DNA of 64,000 nucleotides from assembly GCA_963782415.1 (NCBI GenBank), contig CAWAJT010000008.1:744001-808000 (forward strand), read 5' to 3'. This document shows, piece by piece, positions 17,965 to 26,476 of this stretch. The number at the start of each line of letters is the position of its first letter. Positions within the stretch are counted from its first letter, which is position 1. Source of the stretch: Bog-473 sp963782415. Its GTDB lineage: Bacteria > Actinomycetota > Acidimicrobiia > Acidimicrobiales > RAAP-2. A model generated the notes under the pieces. That model had not been told where the DNA came from and did no database searches. It was given only the letters and a program-made list of their open reading frames with translations. The position numbers and the translations under genes are program-made.

Positions 17965-18770
17965 CCCGACAAGGGTGCCCCCCGCCCCTTCACGTCGGCA
18001 TAGGCCTGGTGGTCGCCAACCTCGACGACGCTGTAGCCGGTGCGATCACCGTCGCCGTTGATGACATCGGGCGCGGCGGCATCGCCCGTGGCCGCGATGA
18101 CGACGGCAACGTGCACCGCCGTCACGGCTGAGGTGTCGAGGCCGTAGACGGCGACGTCGCCCGGTTGCGGCGTGTAGCCGGATCCGACGGGGTGCCAGGT
18201 GCCATGGTCGTTGCCCCAGACATAGAAGCTGGCGGAGTCGCCATTGAGATAGCCCGGCGCTAACCGGTAGGAGACCTCGGCCCCGGCCTGGTGCCACACC
18301 CAGGCCGCGAAGTCGGCGCACCATTGCTCGTCGACGTTGTCGTTGCCGCAATCGTGGATGCCGGCGTTCCAGTAGGCACTGAACTTGTTGCAATAGGTGT
18401 CCCCCGGGTCGGTGCGGTAGCCGACCTGGCTCTGGGCGGCGGCGACGATGCGGGCCCGAAGTGGATTCAAGGCCGGACCCCGACGGACGTAGGCGACCAC
18501 GGCGACACCGACGGCGAGCACGATCAGGACCAGGGCAAATGTCCTGAGACGGTGGCGGCGTACGGGTGCCGGGCGGGGCGGTTGCCGAAGGGCCGGCGGG
18601 CGGGTCGGGCTCAGGGGACCACAGGGTAGCGAGCGGCGGCTGCCCTGAGGGCGCGGGCGCGTTCTGCGACAATGGCGGGTCCCCGGCCCACCGAGACGTG
18701 CGGTGCCGCCCAGAGCTGACCGAGGAGGGATGGGCCCAATGCAGGACGACGAGAGCGCGGTTTCGCACAC
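17919..18770 (-). CDS. Membrane-anchored CHAP-domain amidase/endopeptidase
   Basis: Probable peptidoglycan hydrolase. A basic, Pro-rich N-terminus precedes one membrane anchor (FALVLIVLAVGVAVVAYV) and an extracytoplasmic CHAP-type domain with the nucleophile in DEQWCADFAAWVW and a later His in VTAVHVAVVI. The start is uncertain: the frame is open to GTG 18770, which would overlap the divergent acyltransferase start, and no ATG/GTG/TTG with a good ribosome site precedes the anchor. A start-region sequence error or a rarer start codon is possible. The 3' end overlaps the MFS gene by 46 bp. Confidence 0.72.
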   Translation of the reverse strand: MCETALSSSCIGPIPPRSALGGTARLGGPGTRHCRRTRPRPQGSRRSLPCGPLSPTRPPALRQPPRPAPVRRHRLRTFALVLIVLAVGVAVVAYVRRGPALNPLRARIVAAAQSQVGYRTDPGDTYCNKFSAYWNAGIHDCGNDNVDEQWCADFAAWVWHQAGAEVSYRLAPGYLNGDSASFYVWGNDHGTWHPVGSGYTPQPGDVAVYGLDTSAVTAVHVAVVIAATGDAAAPDVINGDGDRTGYSVVEVGDHQAYADVKGRGAPLSGYVSPTSPPEGTPSP

Positions 18771-20829
18771 TCGTCTCGCCTATCTCCCCGCGCTCGACGG
18801 CGTACGAGCGTGCGCCGTTCTCGCCGTGATGATGTTCCACGGCGGCATCCCCCACATGGACGGGGGCTTCATGGGAGTCGACGCCTTCTTCGTCCTCTCG
18901 GGCTTCCTCATCACGTCGCTGCTCATCGGCGAGTGGCGACAGGCGTTGACGATCAAGCTCGGCGCGTTCTGGGCCCGTCGCGCCCGGCGCCTGCTTCCCG
19001 CCCTCCTCTTGATGCTCCTCTTCGTGGCCTTCTTCGCCGCGGTCATCGTTTCGAAGGGGACCTACGGGGCGTTGCGGCTGGACGCCCTGGCCACCCTGCT
19101 CTACGTCAGCAATTGGCATTTCATTCTCGTCAACTCGAACTACTTCAACGAGTCGGCCGCCTCCTCACCCTTGCTGCACACGTGGTCGCTGGCCGTCGAA
19201 GAGCAGTTCTACGTGATCTGGCCTCTGGTCGTGCTCGCCGTCCTGCACTTCACCCGGAGCATGCGGGCGCTGTTCGCGCTGTGCTGTGCGGCCGCAATCG
19301 CATCGGCGATCTGGATGCACGTCGTCTACGACGGTGGTCTCAGTACCAATCGGGCCTACCTCGGCACCGACACCCGCTCGCAGTGTCTGTTCATCGGCTG
19401 CGCCCTGGCGGTGGGGCTCGTGCTGCTCACGCAGCGACGGCACGAGGATGGGCGTCTCGCCAAGGGGGAATTGTGGCGACCGGAGAGCGGCGCCGGACGG
19501 TTGGCCTGCGGGATGGCGGGCGTCCTGGGCGCCGGCGGCGCCATTGCGCTGTGGGTCGTGACCACCTCGACCTCGACCTTCCCGTACTCGGGAGGGTTCT
19601 TCCTCATCGGCCTCTCCGTTGCCTGCGTGATCCTGGCCGCCGTCGCCGCGCCGCGCAGCATTGTCCCGCGCGTCCTGTCGGTGGCCCCGGTGCGCTACGT
19701 CGGCCGCATTTCGTACGGCCTCTACATTTGGCACTGGCCCATCTTCATTTGGCTCGACCACACGCGGACCGGTCTGTACGGCTACGAGCTCTTCGCGCTG
19801 CGCGTGCTCGTCACCTTTGGCGTGTCGGTCGTGTCGTTCCACCTCATAGAGCGCCCGATCAGGATGGGAACGTTCGTCAGCCAATGGCGTGCCTGGCTCA
19901 TCGTGCCTGCCGGCGTGGGCGCCGTCGTCGTGGCCATTGTCGCGGCGACGACCGGGACGACGGCCCTGGCCAGCACCGCGCTGCCGGCGGGGACCAGCAC
20001 GACGGGGGCGTCGACGACCACGACGTCAACCTCGGTGCCGGCCGTCACGCAAACCGGAGGGCCGGCGGTCAAGGTGCTCCTCGTCGGTGACTCGGTGGCC
20101 GAAACCCTCGGCGAGGGCCTCGGCGAGGTCCCGGTCCAGGACAGGTACGACTACGTCCTCTATGACCGCGCCATTCTGGGCTGTGGCGTGGCCGACGGAC
20201 CCCAAGTCCAGGTGATGGGCGCGGTGAACACCATCGTGCCCGCCTGTGGCGGCCCGCCGGCACCGGGGGACTCGCTGAACGAAATCATCCCCTGGGCCAC
20301 GCAGTGGGCAAATGAGATCACCCAGATCCATCCGAACGTCGTGGTGGAGGGGGCTGGGCGCTGGGAAGTAGTCGACCGCTTGTACCAGGGGAAGTGGACG
20401 AACATTCTGCAGCCGCAGTACGCCGCCTACATAAGAGGGCAGCTGGAGAAGGCGGCCGAGGTGGCGAACGCAGCCGGTGTCCCGATGGTCTTCCTCACTG
20501 CTCCGTGCACCGAGGAGCCCGAGCAGCCCGACGGCAACGCCTGGCCAGAGGACAATCCGGCACGGCGCGAGGCGTATAACCGAATGATCCGCCAGATCGC
20601 CGCCGCGCATCCCCGAACGGTCTTCGTGGGCGATCTCGACAAGGCGGCCTGTCCAGGCGGCAAGTACGCCAGCACCGTGCACGGCGTGGTGATCCGCACC
20701 GTCGACGACGGGGTCCACTTCACGCCCCAAGGGGGCGTGTTCGTGGCCCCCTCGCTCATGCCGGTCATCGTGGCGGCCGGCCGGTCGCAGATGGCGGGCG
20801 GCACGACCCCCACTTCAGCCGGTGGGTGA
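18739..20829 (+). CDS. Acyltransferase-3 / SGNH fusion (OafA type)
   Basis: Membrane O-acyltransferase that modifies surface polysaccharide or peptidoglycan. The start is ATG 18739, because GAGGAGGG at 18722-18729 is 9 nt upstream (it abuts ATG 18730). Residues ~1-395 are the ten-helix acyltransferase-3 domain (YLPALDGVRACAVLAVMMFH, FFVLSGFLITSLL, SLAVEEQFYVIWP, ISYGLYIWHWP). A Thr/Ser-rich linker follows, then an SGNH hydrolase-like domain with VLLVGDSVAETLG and the final Asp-His in DDGVHFTP. It is divergent from the CHAP hydrolase, an envelope pairing, and its end overlaps the convergent lipoprotein gene by 15 bp. Confidence 0.9.
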   Translation: MQDDESAVSHTRLAYLPALDGVRACAVLAVMMFHGGIPHMDGGFMGVDAFFVLSGFLITSLLIGEWRQALTIKLGAFWARRARRLLPALLLMLLFVAFFAAVIVSKGTYGALRLDALATLLYVSNWHFILVNSNYFNESAASSPLLHTWSLAVEEQFYVIWPLVVLAVLHFTRSMRALFALCCAAAIASAIWMHVVYDGGLSTNRAYLGTDTRSQCLFIGCALAVGLVLLTQRRHEDGRLAKGELWRPESGAGRLACGMAGVLGAGGAIALWVVTTSTSTFPYSGGFFLIGLSVACVILAAVAAPRSIVPRVLSVAPVRYVGRISYGLYIWHWPIFIWLDHTRTGLYGYELFALRVLVTFGVSVVSFHLIERPIRMGTFVSQWRAWLIVPAGVGAVVVAIVAATTGTTALASTALPAGTSTTGASTTTTSTSVPAVTQTGGPAVKVLLVGDSVAETLGEGLGEVPVQDRYDYVLYDRAILGCGVADGPQVQVMGAVNTIVPACGGPPAPGDSLNEIIPWATQWANEITQIHPNVVVEGAGRWEVVDRLYQGKWTNILQPQYAAYIRGQLEKAAEVANAAGVPMVFLTAPCTEEPEQPDGNAWPEDNPARREAYNRMIRQIAAAHPRTVFVGDLDKAACPGGKYASTVHGVVIRTVDDGVHFTPQGGVFVAPSLMPVIVAAGRSQMAGGTTPTSAGG

Positions 20830-21270
20830 GGCCGGGGCGGGGTTGACGTTCTGCGGCGTGCTGTTCCCGCTCGGGGACTGCGGGTTGACGTTCGGGTTGG
20901 CGTCGGCGACCTCGCACTGGGCACGCAGCGACGGGACGAGGTGACCCTCGTCGACGGTCGCCCCCTCCGAGATCGTCGTCATCAGCGAGTTCCAAGAGCC
21001 GTCGTCCGAATTGGCGGCGGCGGCCAGCGGGAGCGCCAGGCGTAGCTGCTGGTCCGCCTCCCTCAGCAGTTTCGCGGCCGCCGACGGCGTCGTGCCCGCG
21101 CTGGTCGAGCGCTCGTAGTCCATGAGGGAACGGCGCACGTGCACGCAGGCCTGCCGCGCCAGGTCCTGTCCGCTCTGGGTGCTGCAGGCGCTCAGCGCGG
21201 CGGCGGCCCCGACCACGACGGCGAGCCCCGCCAGGACACGCGCGACCCGGAGGCGGCCGGCCCGCCGCAC
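20815..21270 (-). CDS. Small putative lipoprotein
   Basis: A 151-residue exported protein. A type II signal peptide (VLAGLAVVVGAAAALSAC) ends in lipobox LSAC, so Cys29 should be lipidated. The mature part has a helical region (QACVHVRRSLMDYERS to LREADQQLRLALP) and an Asn/Pro-rich tail. It starts at GTG 21270, one base after the stop of the preceding gene on the same strand, so the two form an operon. No known family. The 3' end overlaps the acyltransferase gene by 15 bp. Confidence 0.72.
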   Translation of the reverse strand: MRRAGRLRVARVLAGLAVVVGAAAALSACSTQSGQDLARQACVHVRRSLMDYERSTSAGTTPSAAAKLLREADQQLRLALPLAAAANSDDGSWNSLMTTISEGATVDEGHLVPSLRAQCEVADANPNVNPQSPSGNSTPQNVNPAPASPTG

Positions 21271-21271
21271 G

Positions 21272-21829
21272 TCAGCCCAGCCAGCGTTCGGCGGATTCGA
21301 GCAGGAATCGGCTGACCGCGAGGGCGCGGTCGAAGACGTCGCAGAGGAGCTCCTCCCCGCTGAGGACCCGAGCCAGGGAGACCGGGTGGCGGGCGACGAT
21401 GCTCAGCCGGCGTTCCGAGCCGTCGGTGGCGTTGGCGAAGGAATCGATGGCCGAGACCTCGAGCGGGAGCTCGATCCCCCCGACGCCCGCCAGGTCGATG
21501 GCCAGGCGAAGCAGGTCGGGTCCGCTCGGCAGGGGCGGGAGTGCCCACGTGAAGGTGAGGGGGAAGTGGAACTCGTCCGGCGGCTCCTCGTCCTCGGAGA
21601 GGAGGACGACCGCATCCTCGAAGGAGAGGAGGACGCGAGGGTCGACATCGAGGGCCAGGTGCAGGTCGAGCGGGCCGCCGCAACCTTCCTCGGGGTGCAG
21701 GTCCACCTCCCAGACCTGGCGCAACGAGTACGTCTCGACAAAATGCCGCTCGTCGTGCACGTGAAACCCGTGGTCGACGGAATGGTCTTTGAGATCGGCG
21801 ACGTAGCCGGCAACGTCAATGGCAGCCAC
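21272..21829 (-). CDS. Hypothetical acidic protein, upstream of lipoprotein gene
   Basis: A 185-residue soluble acidic protein from GTG 21829. Features are an N-terminal strand/helix region (VWEVDLHPEEGCGGPLDLHL), a block of acidic residues (LLSEDEEPPDE) and a helical C-terminus (VFDRALAVSRFLLESAERWL). No signal or membrane segment. It resembles actinobacterial proteins of unknown function encoded beside inositol monophosphatase genes; the IMPase gene here is divergent 80 bp away. Function not assigned. Confidence 0.65.
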   Translation of the reverse strand: MAAIDVAGYVADLKDHSVDHGFHVHDERHFVETYSLRQVWEVDLHPEEGCGGPLDLHLALDVDPRVLLSFEDAVVLLSEDEEPPDEFHFPLTFTWALPPLPSGPDLLRLAIDLAGVGGIELPLEVSAIDSFANATDGSERRLSIVARHPVSLARVLSGEELLCDVFDRALAVSRFLLESAERWLG

Positions 21830-21909
21830 AGCGACAGAAGCCTAATGGCCGGTGACGGCGTGGTGGCCAGGCGGGCAGGGGTGATGGCGGCCGATAGGGT
21901 TCGTCTCCC

Positions 21910-22650
21910 GTGGACGACGTTCGCCTTCTCGCCGTGCTCGACGACGCAGTCCACGCGGTGCGTGGCGCACTCGACGTGCTCGAGGACTGGGGCCCGAGCG
22001 GACAGAAGCCCGGGCAGTACCGGCTCGACCTGGCCGCCGACGGGGCGGCGCTCCCTGTGCTGCATGGGGCCGGCCTGGCTGTGCTCTCCGAAGAGTCGGG
22101 TGTGACCGGCGATGGCCCCTCGGGCCTGCTCGCGGTGATCGATCCCGTGGACGGCTCGACCAACGCGCACCGCGGCGTGCCCTTCTACTCCACGAGCATC
22201 TGCATCCTCGACGGGGAGGGGCCCCGTGTCGGCCTCGTCGTCAACCAGGCCACCGGCGCTCGCTATGCCGCGGTGCGCGGCGATGGGGCAGAGAAGGACG
22301 GGCAGGCCATCGTCCCCTCAGGGTGTGAGGACCTCGGCCGGGCGATCGTCGGGATCTCTGGGTTTCCCGGCCATCATCCGGGGTGGGCACAGTACAGGGC
22401 CCTCGGTGCCGCTTCCTTGGAATGCTGTGCCGTGGCCGAGGGAGTGCTCGACGCCTACCTGGTGGTCGGCACCAGCACGCTCTACAGCTGGGATTACCTG
22501 GCGGGGCTGCTCGTCTGCCGCGAGGTGGGAGTGGCCGAAGCCGAGCGCCAGGGGAGGGACCTCGTTGTGCGGGACGAGCAGATGCGTCGCCCCGTGGTGG
22601 CAGCGACACGACGCCTGGCCGATCGGCTGGCAGAGGAGGAAGGTTTGTGA
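21910..22650 (+). CDS. Inositol monophosphatase family phosphatase
   Basis: Mg-dependent sugar/inositol phosphatase, 246 residues from GTG 21910. It has the metal site SEESG, the signature IDPVDGSTNAHRGVPFYS (canonical DPxDGTxN with Ser for Thr), and the second motif SWDYLAGLLVCREVGV near the C-terminus. Substrates of the family include inositol-1-phosphate, histidinol-phosphate and fructose-1,6-bisphosphate; the choice is not visible. Its stop codon TGA overlaps the ATG of the next gene by one base, so the two are translationally coupled. Confidence 0.87.
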   Translation: MDDVRLLAVLDDAVHAVRGALDVLEDWGPSGQKPGQYRLDLAADGAALPVLHGAGLAVLSEESGVTGDGPSGLLAVIDPVDGSTNAHRGVPFYSTSICILDGEGPRVGLVVNQATGARYAAVRGDGAEKDGQAIVPSGCEDLGRAIVGISGFPGHHPGWAQYRALGAASLECCAVAEGVLDAYLVVGTSTLYSWDYLAGLLVCREVGVAEAERQGRDLVVRDEQMRRPVVAATRRLADRLAEEEGL

Positions 22651-23507
22651 TGGGCGACATGGCGACTGACGAGGTAGATGCGCTGCGGGCGCGCAAGACC
22701 TGGCGCACCTTGGAGCCGTTGCACGGAATGATCTATTTCGTGCCCGAGGCGGCCGAGTCCTACGCCCGACTCGGCATCACCGGTCAGGCCGGCTACTTCT
22801 CGTCGCGGGCGGCACCGATGGGCGCGGTGACGGCCGAGGTGGTCGTCTCGACGTTCTACAACTTCAATCCCGAGCTCGTGCACGCCGTGGTGCCCAGATG
22901 TTGGGAGATCGCCACGCCGGTGGCGCTCGTACGGGCGCGGTTTGCCGCTGTCGATGCTGCGTTCCGGCGGATTCTGGGCGAGGAGATGGTGGCATCGGAA
23001 GAGATGGCCCGCGCTGCCGAGCTCGCCCGGACGGCGGCGGAGGAGGTCGGGCGCCGGGTTGAGGGCCGACCGCTGGCGGGGGCCCACGTGACCATCGCCT
23101 GGCCCCACGCGCCCCACCTCGACCTGTGGCACGCCCAGTCGATCCTGCGCGAATACCGCGGCGACGGCCATATTGCGCAGCTGGTCGTGCGCGGCCTCTC
23201 GGGGTTGGAGGCGCTGGTCACACACGCTGCCGCGGGCGACGTGCCGTCAGAAGTGTTGCGCGTCACGCGAGGCTGGCCCCAAGAGGCGTGGGACGGTGCC
23301 GTTGACGCACTGCGCATCCGAGGCTGGGTCGAGCAAGGCCCCGAGCTGCAGCTGACCGCGCTGGGAAGGCGCGAGCGCGCTGCGCTCGAGGCCGGCACCG
23401 ACACATTGGCGGCGGCACCGTATGCGGTGCTCGGTGAGGAGCGTTGTGCCGAGCTCCGCGCCCTCGTTCGTCCCTGGAGCACGATGTTCGCCCAGCACCT
23501 GCGCTGA
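22650..23507 (+). CDS. SCO6745-family protein
   Basis: A 285-residue protein of the actinobacterial SCO6745 family: TLEPLHGMIYFVPEA, a Gly/Tyr loop (AGYFSSRAAPMGAV), FYNFNPELVHAVVPRCWE, later PLAGAHVTIAWP and LWHAQSILREYRGDGHIAQL, and a helical C-terminus reminiscent of a winged helix (EAWDGAVDALRIRGWV). The function is not established. ATG 22650 overlaps the IMPase stop (TGATG), and AGGAGGAAGG lies just upstream, so the start is firm. Confidence 0.86.
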   Translation: MGDMATDEVDALRARKTWRTLEPLHGMIYFVPEAAESYARLGITGQAGYFSSRAAPMGAVTAEVVVSTFYNFNPELVHAVVPRCWEIATPVALVRARFAAVDAAFRRILGEEMVASEEMARAAELARTAAEEVGRRVEGRPLAGAHVTIAWPHAPHLDLWHAQSILREYRGDGHIAQLVVRGLSGLEALVTHAAAGDVPSEVLRVTRGWPQEAWDGAVDALRIRGWVEQGPELQLTALGRRERAALEAGTDTLAAAPYAVLGEERCAELRALVRPWSTMFAQHLR

Positions 23508-23582
23508 CCTGCGCCGGGCAGGGGAGCAGCCCGCCGCAGGGTGTCACGCCTGGCCCGGCGCGGGGTGCACGCCGGACCTGGG

Positions 23583-23588
23583 CATAAT
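23583..23588 (+). promoter_or_regulatory. Candidate -10 element of the tRNA-Val gene
   Basis: CATAAT lies 15 nt before the tRNA 5' end in otherwise GC-rich DNA, a suitable place for a -10 box. No convincing -35 was seen. Confidence 0.35.
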
Positions 23589-23603
23589 GGCGCGGGGCTG
23601 CAG

Positions 23604-23680
23604 GGGCGCTTAGCTCAGCTGGTTAGAGCACCTCCCTTACAAGGAGGGGGTCGGGGGTTCGAGTCCCTCAGCGCCCACCA
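23604..23680 (+). tRNA. tRNA-Val, anticodon UAC
   Basis: Complete cloverleaf. Acceptor stem GGGCGCT (23604-23610) pairs with AGCGCCC (23670-23676). The D arm is GCTC/GAGC, the anticodon stem CCTCC/GGAGG encloses the loop CTTACAA with anticodon TAC, and the T arm contains GGTTCGAGTCC. Discriminator A and CCA (23678-23680) are encoded. Its 3' end coincides with the start of the accessory region and with one copy of a 16-bp direct repeat. Confidence 0.97.
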
Positions 23681-23690
23681 AGCCGAGCGG
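23675..23690 (+). repeat. 16-bp direct repeat, copy 1, at the tRNA-Val 3' end
   Basis: CCACCAAGCCGAGCGG covers the last six bases of tRNA-Val including CCA and ten bases beyond. An identical copy lies at 29496-29511. The location is that of an att site for tRNA-targeting integrases, but no integrase gene lies between the copies and the shared part of the tRNA is short. Confidence 0.4.
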
Positions 23691-24016
23691 AGAAGGCAAG
23701 GGGGCCCCACGCGAACGGGACGAAACCCCCGAGGGGCGAGGGCACGGGCGGCACGGGCCCACCGGGGGCGGGGCGGGGGCCGGCGGGGGGGGCCGTGGCG
23801 CAAAGGCACTTTGCCCCTGCCACATACCGAATCCTCTTTGAGTCAAGACCCCTGTTTCGGGTGTATCCAGGCGCGACGAATCGAGCCGTCACCGGAAGGC
23901 ACGACGGCGTAGGGTCTCTCTGGGTTCGGGAGTGACTTCGTCGAAGAGCCGGCCGCACAGGGTGAAGAACCGGTCACGCAGACATGGAGTCGTCCCTGAG
24001 TGTCCTCCCGGACCCC
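23681..24016. other. Gene-free stretch between tRNA-Val and IS110 transposase
   Basis: 336 bp without a convincing gene. A G-rich block (about 23761-23800) is followed by lower-GC sequence. The part next to the transposase stop should include the IS110 right end, but IS110 elements lack terminal inverted repeats, so the boundary cannot be placed by eye. Confidence 0.5.
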
Positions 24017-25036
24017 CTATCGGGCGTCGAGAAGAAGCTGCCGATAGACGGCGTTCGAGATTTGACGTTTGAGGGAACGCAGCGCTTCCTTCTTGGTCTT
24101 CCCTTCGGCCACCTTGCGTTCGAAGTAGATGCGTCCGTCTGTCCCGGGGTTGCGGATCTGGGTGACGGCGGCCATATGGAGCGCGTGGTTGAGCTGTCGG
24201 CTCCCGCGCTGCGAGAGCCGGTGGATCACTCGGCCACCCGAGGAGAACTCAATGGGTGCGGTTCCGTTGTAGGAAGCGAATGCATCGCGGTTGGCAAAGC
24301 GGCGGACGTCGCCGGAGTATCCCAGGAGCTGCGCGGCGACAATCGGGCCGACCCCATAGAGCTCGACGAGCGAGGTGCCCGAGGCCTTGACCGCGATTCG
24401 GATCCGCCGGTGCGACTCCTTGGTCTGGGCATCGAGGCGGCGCACATCGTCGAGAAGCTCGAGGGCGAGGTCGTAGCGGATCTGCTGGGTCGGGGTCTGT
24501 GGCGTGATCTTGGCCATGAGTCGCTCGGCGTCAGAAACGTAGAGTTCCTTGGCAATTCCGCCCGCTGCGAGCTCGGCCAAGAGCGCATGCAGGCGACAGA
24601 CCACCCGGGTGCGATGGCTGCCGAGGTCCCCGTTGCGCTTGGCCAGGAGACGCAGGACCTCGGCATGATCAGCGGACTCGACGCTGCGCAGGTTCGGAGC
24701 CCGGAAGGCCGCGACGGCGACTGAGAGAGCATCGTTGGGATCGTTCTTGTTGGAGCGACCGGTGGCGAGCACTCGAATGCGAGAAGCCAAGGTGGGCGGC
24801 ACGTCAAGCACCTTCTCGCCCCGAGCGATGAGCTGTTGGGCCAACAAGTAGCCCAGTCCGCCGGCAGACTCGATGGCCCAGGTGCGCTTCTCGAAAGGCT
24901 CGGCCCAGCCCAACAGCTGTTCCACCTGCCGGCGGGTGGCCCGCACTTTGACGCTTGAAATCTCGTCCTCTGCTTCATCGATCGCCACCGCTGTGTGCGA
25001 TGCCTTGTGTGGATCGATGCCGATCACCACTTGCAT
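24017..25036 (-). CDS. IS110-family transposase
   Basis: DEDD/serine recombinase-type transposase of about 339 residues from ATG 25036 (the frame is open further upstream, but AAGGAGG sits 6 nt before this ATG). The N-terminal RuvC-like domain starts VVIGIDPHKASHTAVAID, with AIESAGGLGYLL and NKNDPNDALSVA. A coiled region follows, then the C-terminal Transposase_20 domain with ELYGVGPIVAAQLLGY and the Ser-containing RLSQRGSRQLNHALHMAA. It appears intact. IS110 elements are guided by a bridge RNA from a non-coding end; in the IS110 subgroup this lies upstream of the transposase gene, here 25037 onward. Confidence 0.93.
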   Translation of the reverse strand: MQVVIGIDPHKASHTAVAIDEAEDEISSVKVRATRRQVEQLLGWAEPFEKRTWAIESAGGLGYLLAQQLIARGEKVLDVPPTLASRIRVLATGRSNKNDPNDALSVAVAAFRAPNLRSVESADHAEVLRLLAKRNGDLGSHRTRVVCRLHALLAELAAGGIAKELYVSDAERLMAKITPQTPTQQIRYDLALELLDDVRRLDAQTKESHRRIRIAVKASGTSLVELYGVGPIVAAQLLGYSGDVRRFANRDAFASYNGTAPIEFSSGGRVIHRLSQRGSRQLNHALHMAAVTQIRNPGTDGRIYFERKVAEGKTKKEALRSLKRQISNAVYRQLLLDAR

Positions 25037-25353
25037 GACTGCCTCCTTGGTCGTGTTGGAACCACGGAGGGCACTCCTGCTTGCAGACTGTTTGTGCTCG
25101 ATCCTCTTTTGAGCCACTCCGGGGCGAAACCCAGACGGGACACTCTTCGAACGAAAGCCAGTCGGCTATGCCGGCGGCAGGCACTACGAGAGTGACCCCG
25201 TCAGGGCATCTAAACGCTACGGACGAACCTCAGCGCCTGCACCAAGTCTCAAGCAGGCACCATGGGGACACGGGGTTGATTAGCGCGTTCCGGCGTCCTA
25301 GCCGCGGTGGAGACCGCCGGGCTAATCTCGATTGGCCTTACGGGGGTACAGAG
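25037..25353 (-). other. Non-coding interval upstream of IS110 transposase (candidate bridge-RNA region)
   Basis: About 317 bp without a gene between the transposase start and a lipoprotein gene start. It holds an RBS-masking hairpin (25042-25070) next to the transposase and should contain the IS110 left end. The size and position match where IS110-subgroup elements encode a bridge RNA. The element boundary is not visible, and no RNA structure could be computed. Confidence 0.4.
25042..25070 (-). promoter_or_regulatory. Hairpin covering the IS110 transposase ribosome binding site
   Basis: On the transposase strand, CCTCCGTGG (25070-25062) can pair with CCAAGGAGG (25050-25042): 9 bp with one mismatch and an 11-nt loop. 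The second arm contains the Shine-Dalgarno AAGGAGG for ATG 25036. The structure could limit transposase translation. Confidence 0.5.
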
Positions 25354-25594
25354 ATGAATCATGCGGTCTGCAGGCGGTTCGCCGGTGGCTTCCTGGCCGT
25401 GCTGGCCGTAGGACTTCTGACTAGCGGCTGCGACTGGGCTCAGTTCGGCGCATGGTCCAGTCACAACGGAGACAACTTCGGCGAGAGTGCCATCACGCCT
25501 TCCAACGTCTCGACGCTCACGCAGAAGTTCTCTACTGCAACGGAGTCGGGTACGTCGCTGGTGAACCGCCCCGGGATTGGTGATTGGTCTGCCC
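25354..25594 (+). pseudogene. PQQ-propeller-type lipoprotein, N-terminal fragment cut by IS3
   Basis: ATG 25354 begins a lipoprotein signal (FAGGFLAVLAVGLLTSGC, Cys28) followed by WAQFGAWSSHNGDNFGES and ITPSNVSTLTQKFS. This matches the first blade of secreted PQQ-like beta-propeller proteins common in actinobacteria. About 80 codons remain before the IS3 left inverted repeat at 25595. The rest of the propeller was not found beyond the IS3 right end, so sequence was lost as well as interrupted. The short product might still be exported. Confidence 0.65.
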
Positions 25595-25627
25595 TGCCCC
25601 GAGTTTCGTGGAGCCCGATTGCTGGAA

Positions 25628-26476
25628 TCAGGCCACTGTCGTGGGTTGGTGTCGAAGCTCGAATTCGATGGGTGTCATCATGCCAAGTGCAGAGTGTCGG
25701 CGCTGGCGATTGTGGAAGACCTCGAGGTACTCGAACAGAGCGGTTGCGAGCTCGAGTCGCGTGTTCCACCGCTTCCTGTTGAATAGTTCAACCTGAACGC
25801 GACTCCAAAACGATTCCATCATGGCGTTGTCATAGCAGTCGCCAACCGACCCCATCGAGGGAAGCAGATTCGCATCGATCACTCGCTGAGTGAAGGCCCA
25901 AGATGTGAATTGCGTTCCCTGGTCGCTGTGAATGATCGTGTCGTCAGCCGGTTCTCGGTTCGCGATGGCCATGCCGAGGGCGCTGGTGACGAGGGAGGTC
26001 TCCTGGTTTGAGTCGATGGACCAACCGACTACGCGGCGGCTGAAGACGTCGAGTACGACGGCGCAGTAGAGCTTGCCTTCACGGGTCGGATGTTCGGTGA
26101 TGTCAGTAACCCATAGGCGATCAGGGTCGTCTCGGCGGAACTGACGCTCGACAAGATCACTCGCCGTTGCCACGTGGGGCACTCGGCGGAATCTGGGGCG
26201 CCCCGAGAGTCCCTGAATGCCCGCTCGTTGCATGAGCATCTCGACAGCGCCGTGGCTGACGACGATGCCCAGACCCATTGTGAGTTCGGCATGAACCCGT
26301 CGTGCCCCATAAGTCTGGCGTGAGTCTTGGTGGACTCCGGCGATCACGTCGGTCAACCAGGCGTGGCGAATAGCTCGCGGCGACGGTGGGCGGTTCCGCC
26401 ACGTGTAATAGCCGGCGACGGACACGCCGAGGATCCGGCAGGCAAGTTCGACTGGGAGATCTTCCGCGGCCATCAC
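25628..26476 (-). CDS. IS3 transposase OrfB (DDE integrase core)
   Basis: 282-residue catalytic subunit. The N-terminal HTH_21-type region (ACRILGVSVAGYYTWRNRP, SRQTYGARRVHAEL) precedes the rve integrase core, with the DDE residues visible in WVTDITEH, IIHSDQGTQFTS and NAMMESFWSRVQVEL. The frame begins at GTG 26476 and overlaps the stop of orfA by 4 bp (GTGA). This suggests reinitiation, although a programmed -1 shift, usual in IS3, is also possible. It appears intact. Confidence 0.94.
   Translation of the reverse strand: MMAAEDLPVELACRILGVSVAGYYTWRNRPPSPRAIRHAWLTDVIAGVHQDSRQTYGARRVHAELTMGLGIVVSHGAVEMLMQRAGIQGLSGRPRFRRVPHVATASDLVERQFRRDDPDRLWVTDITEHPTREGKLYCAVVLDVFSRRVVGWSIDSNQETSLVTSALGMAIANREPADDTIIHSDQGTQFTSWAFTQRVIDANLLPSMGSVGDCYDNAMMESFWSRVQVELFNRKRWNTRLELATALFEYLEVFHNRQRRHSALGMMTPIEFELRHQPTTVA

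Noticed and set aside
23761..23800. G-rich run after tRNA-Val as a terminator
   Set aside because: No stable symmetric stem with a T tract; only G-rich composition.
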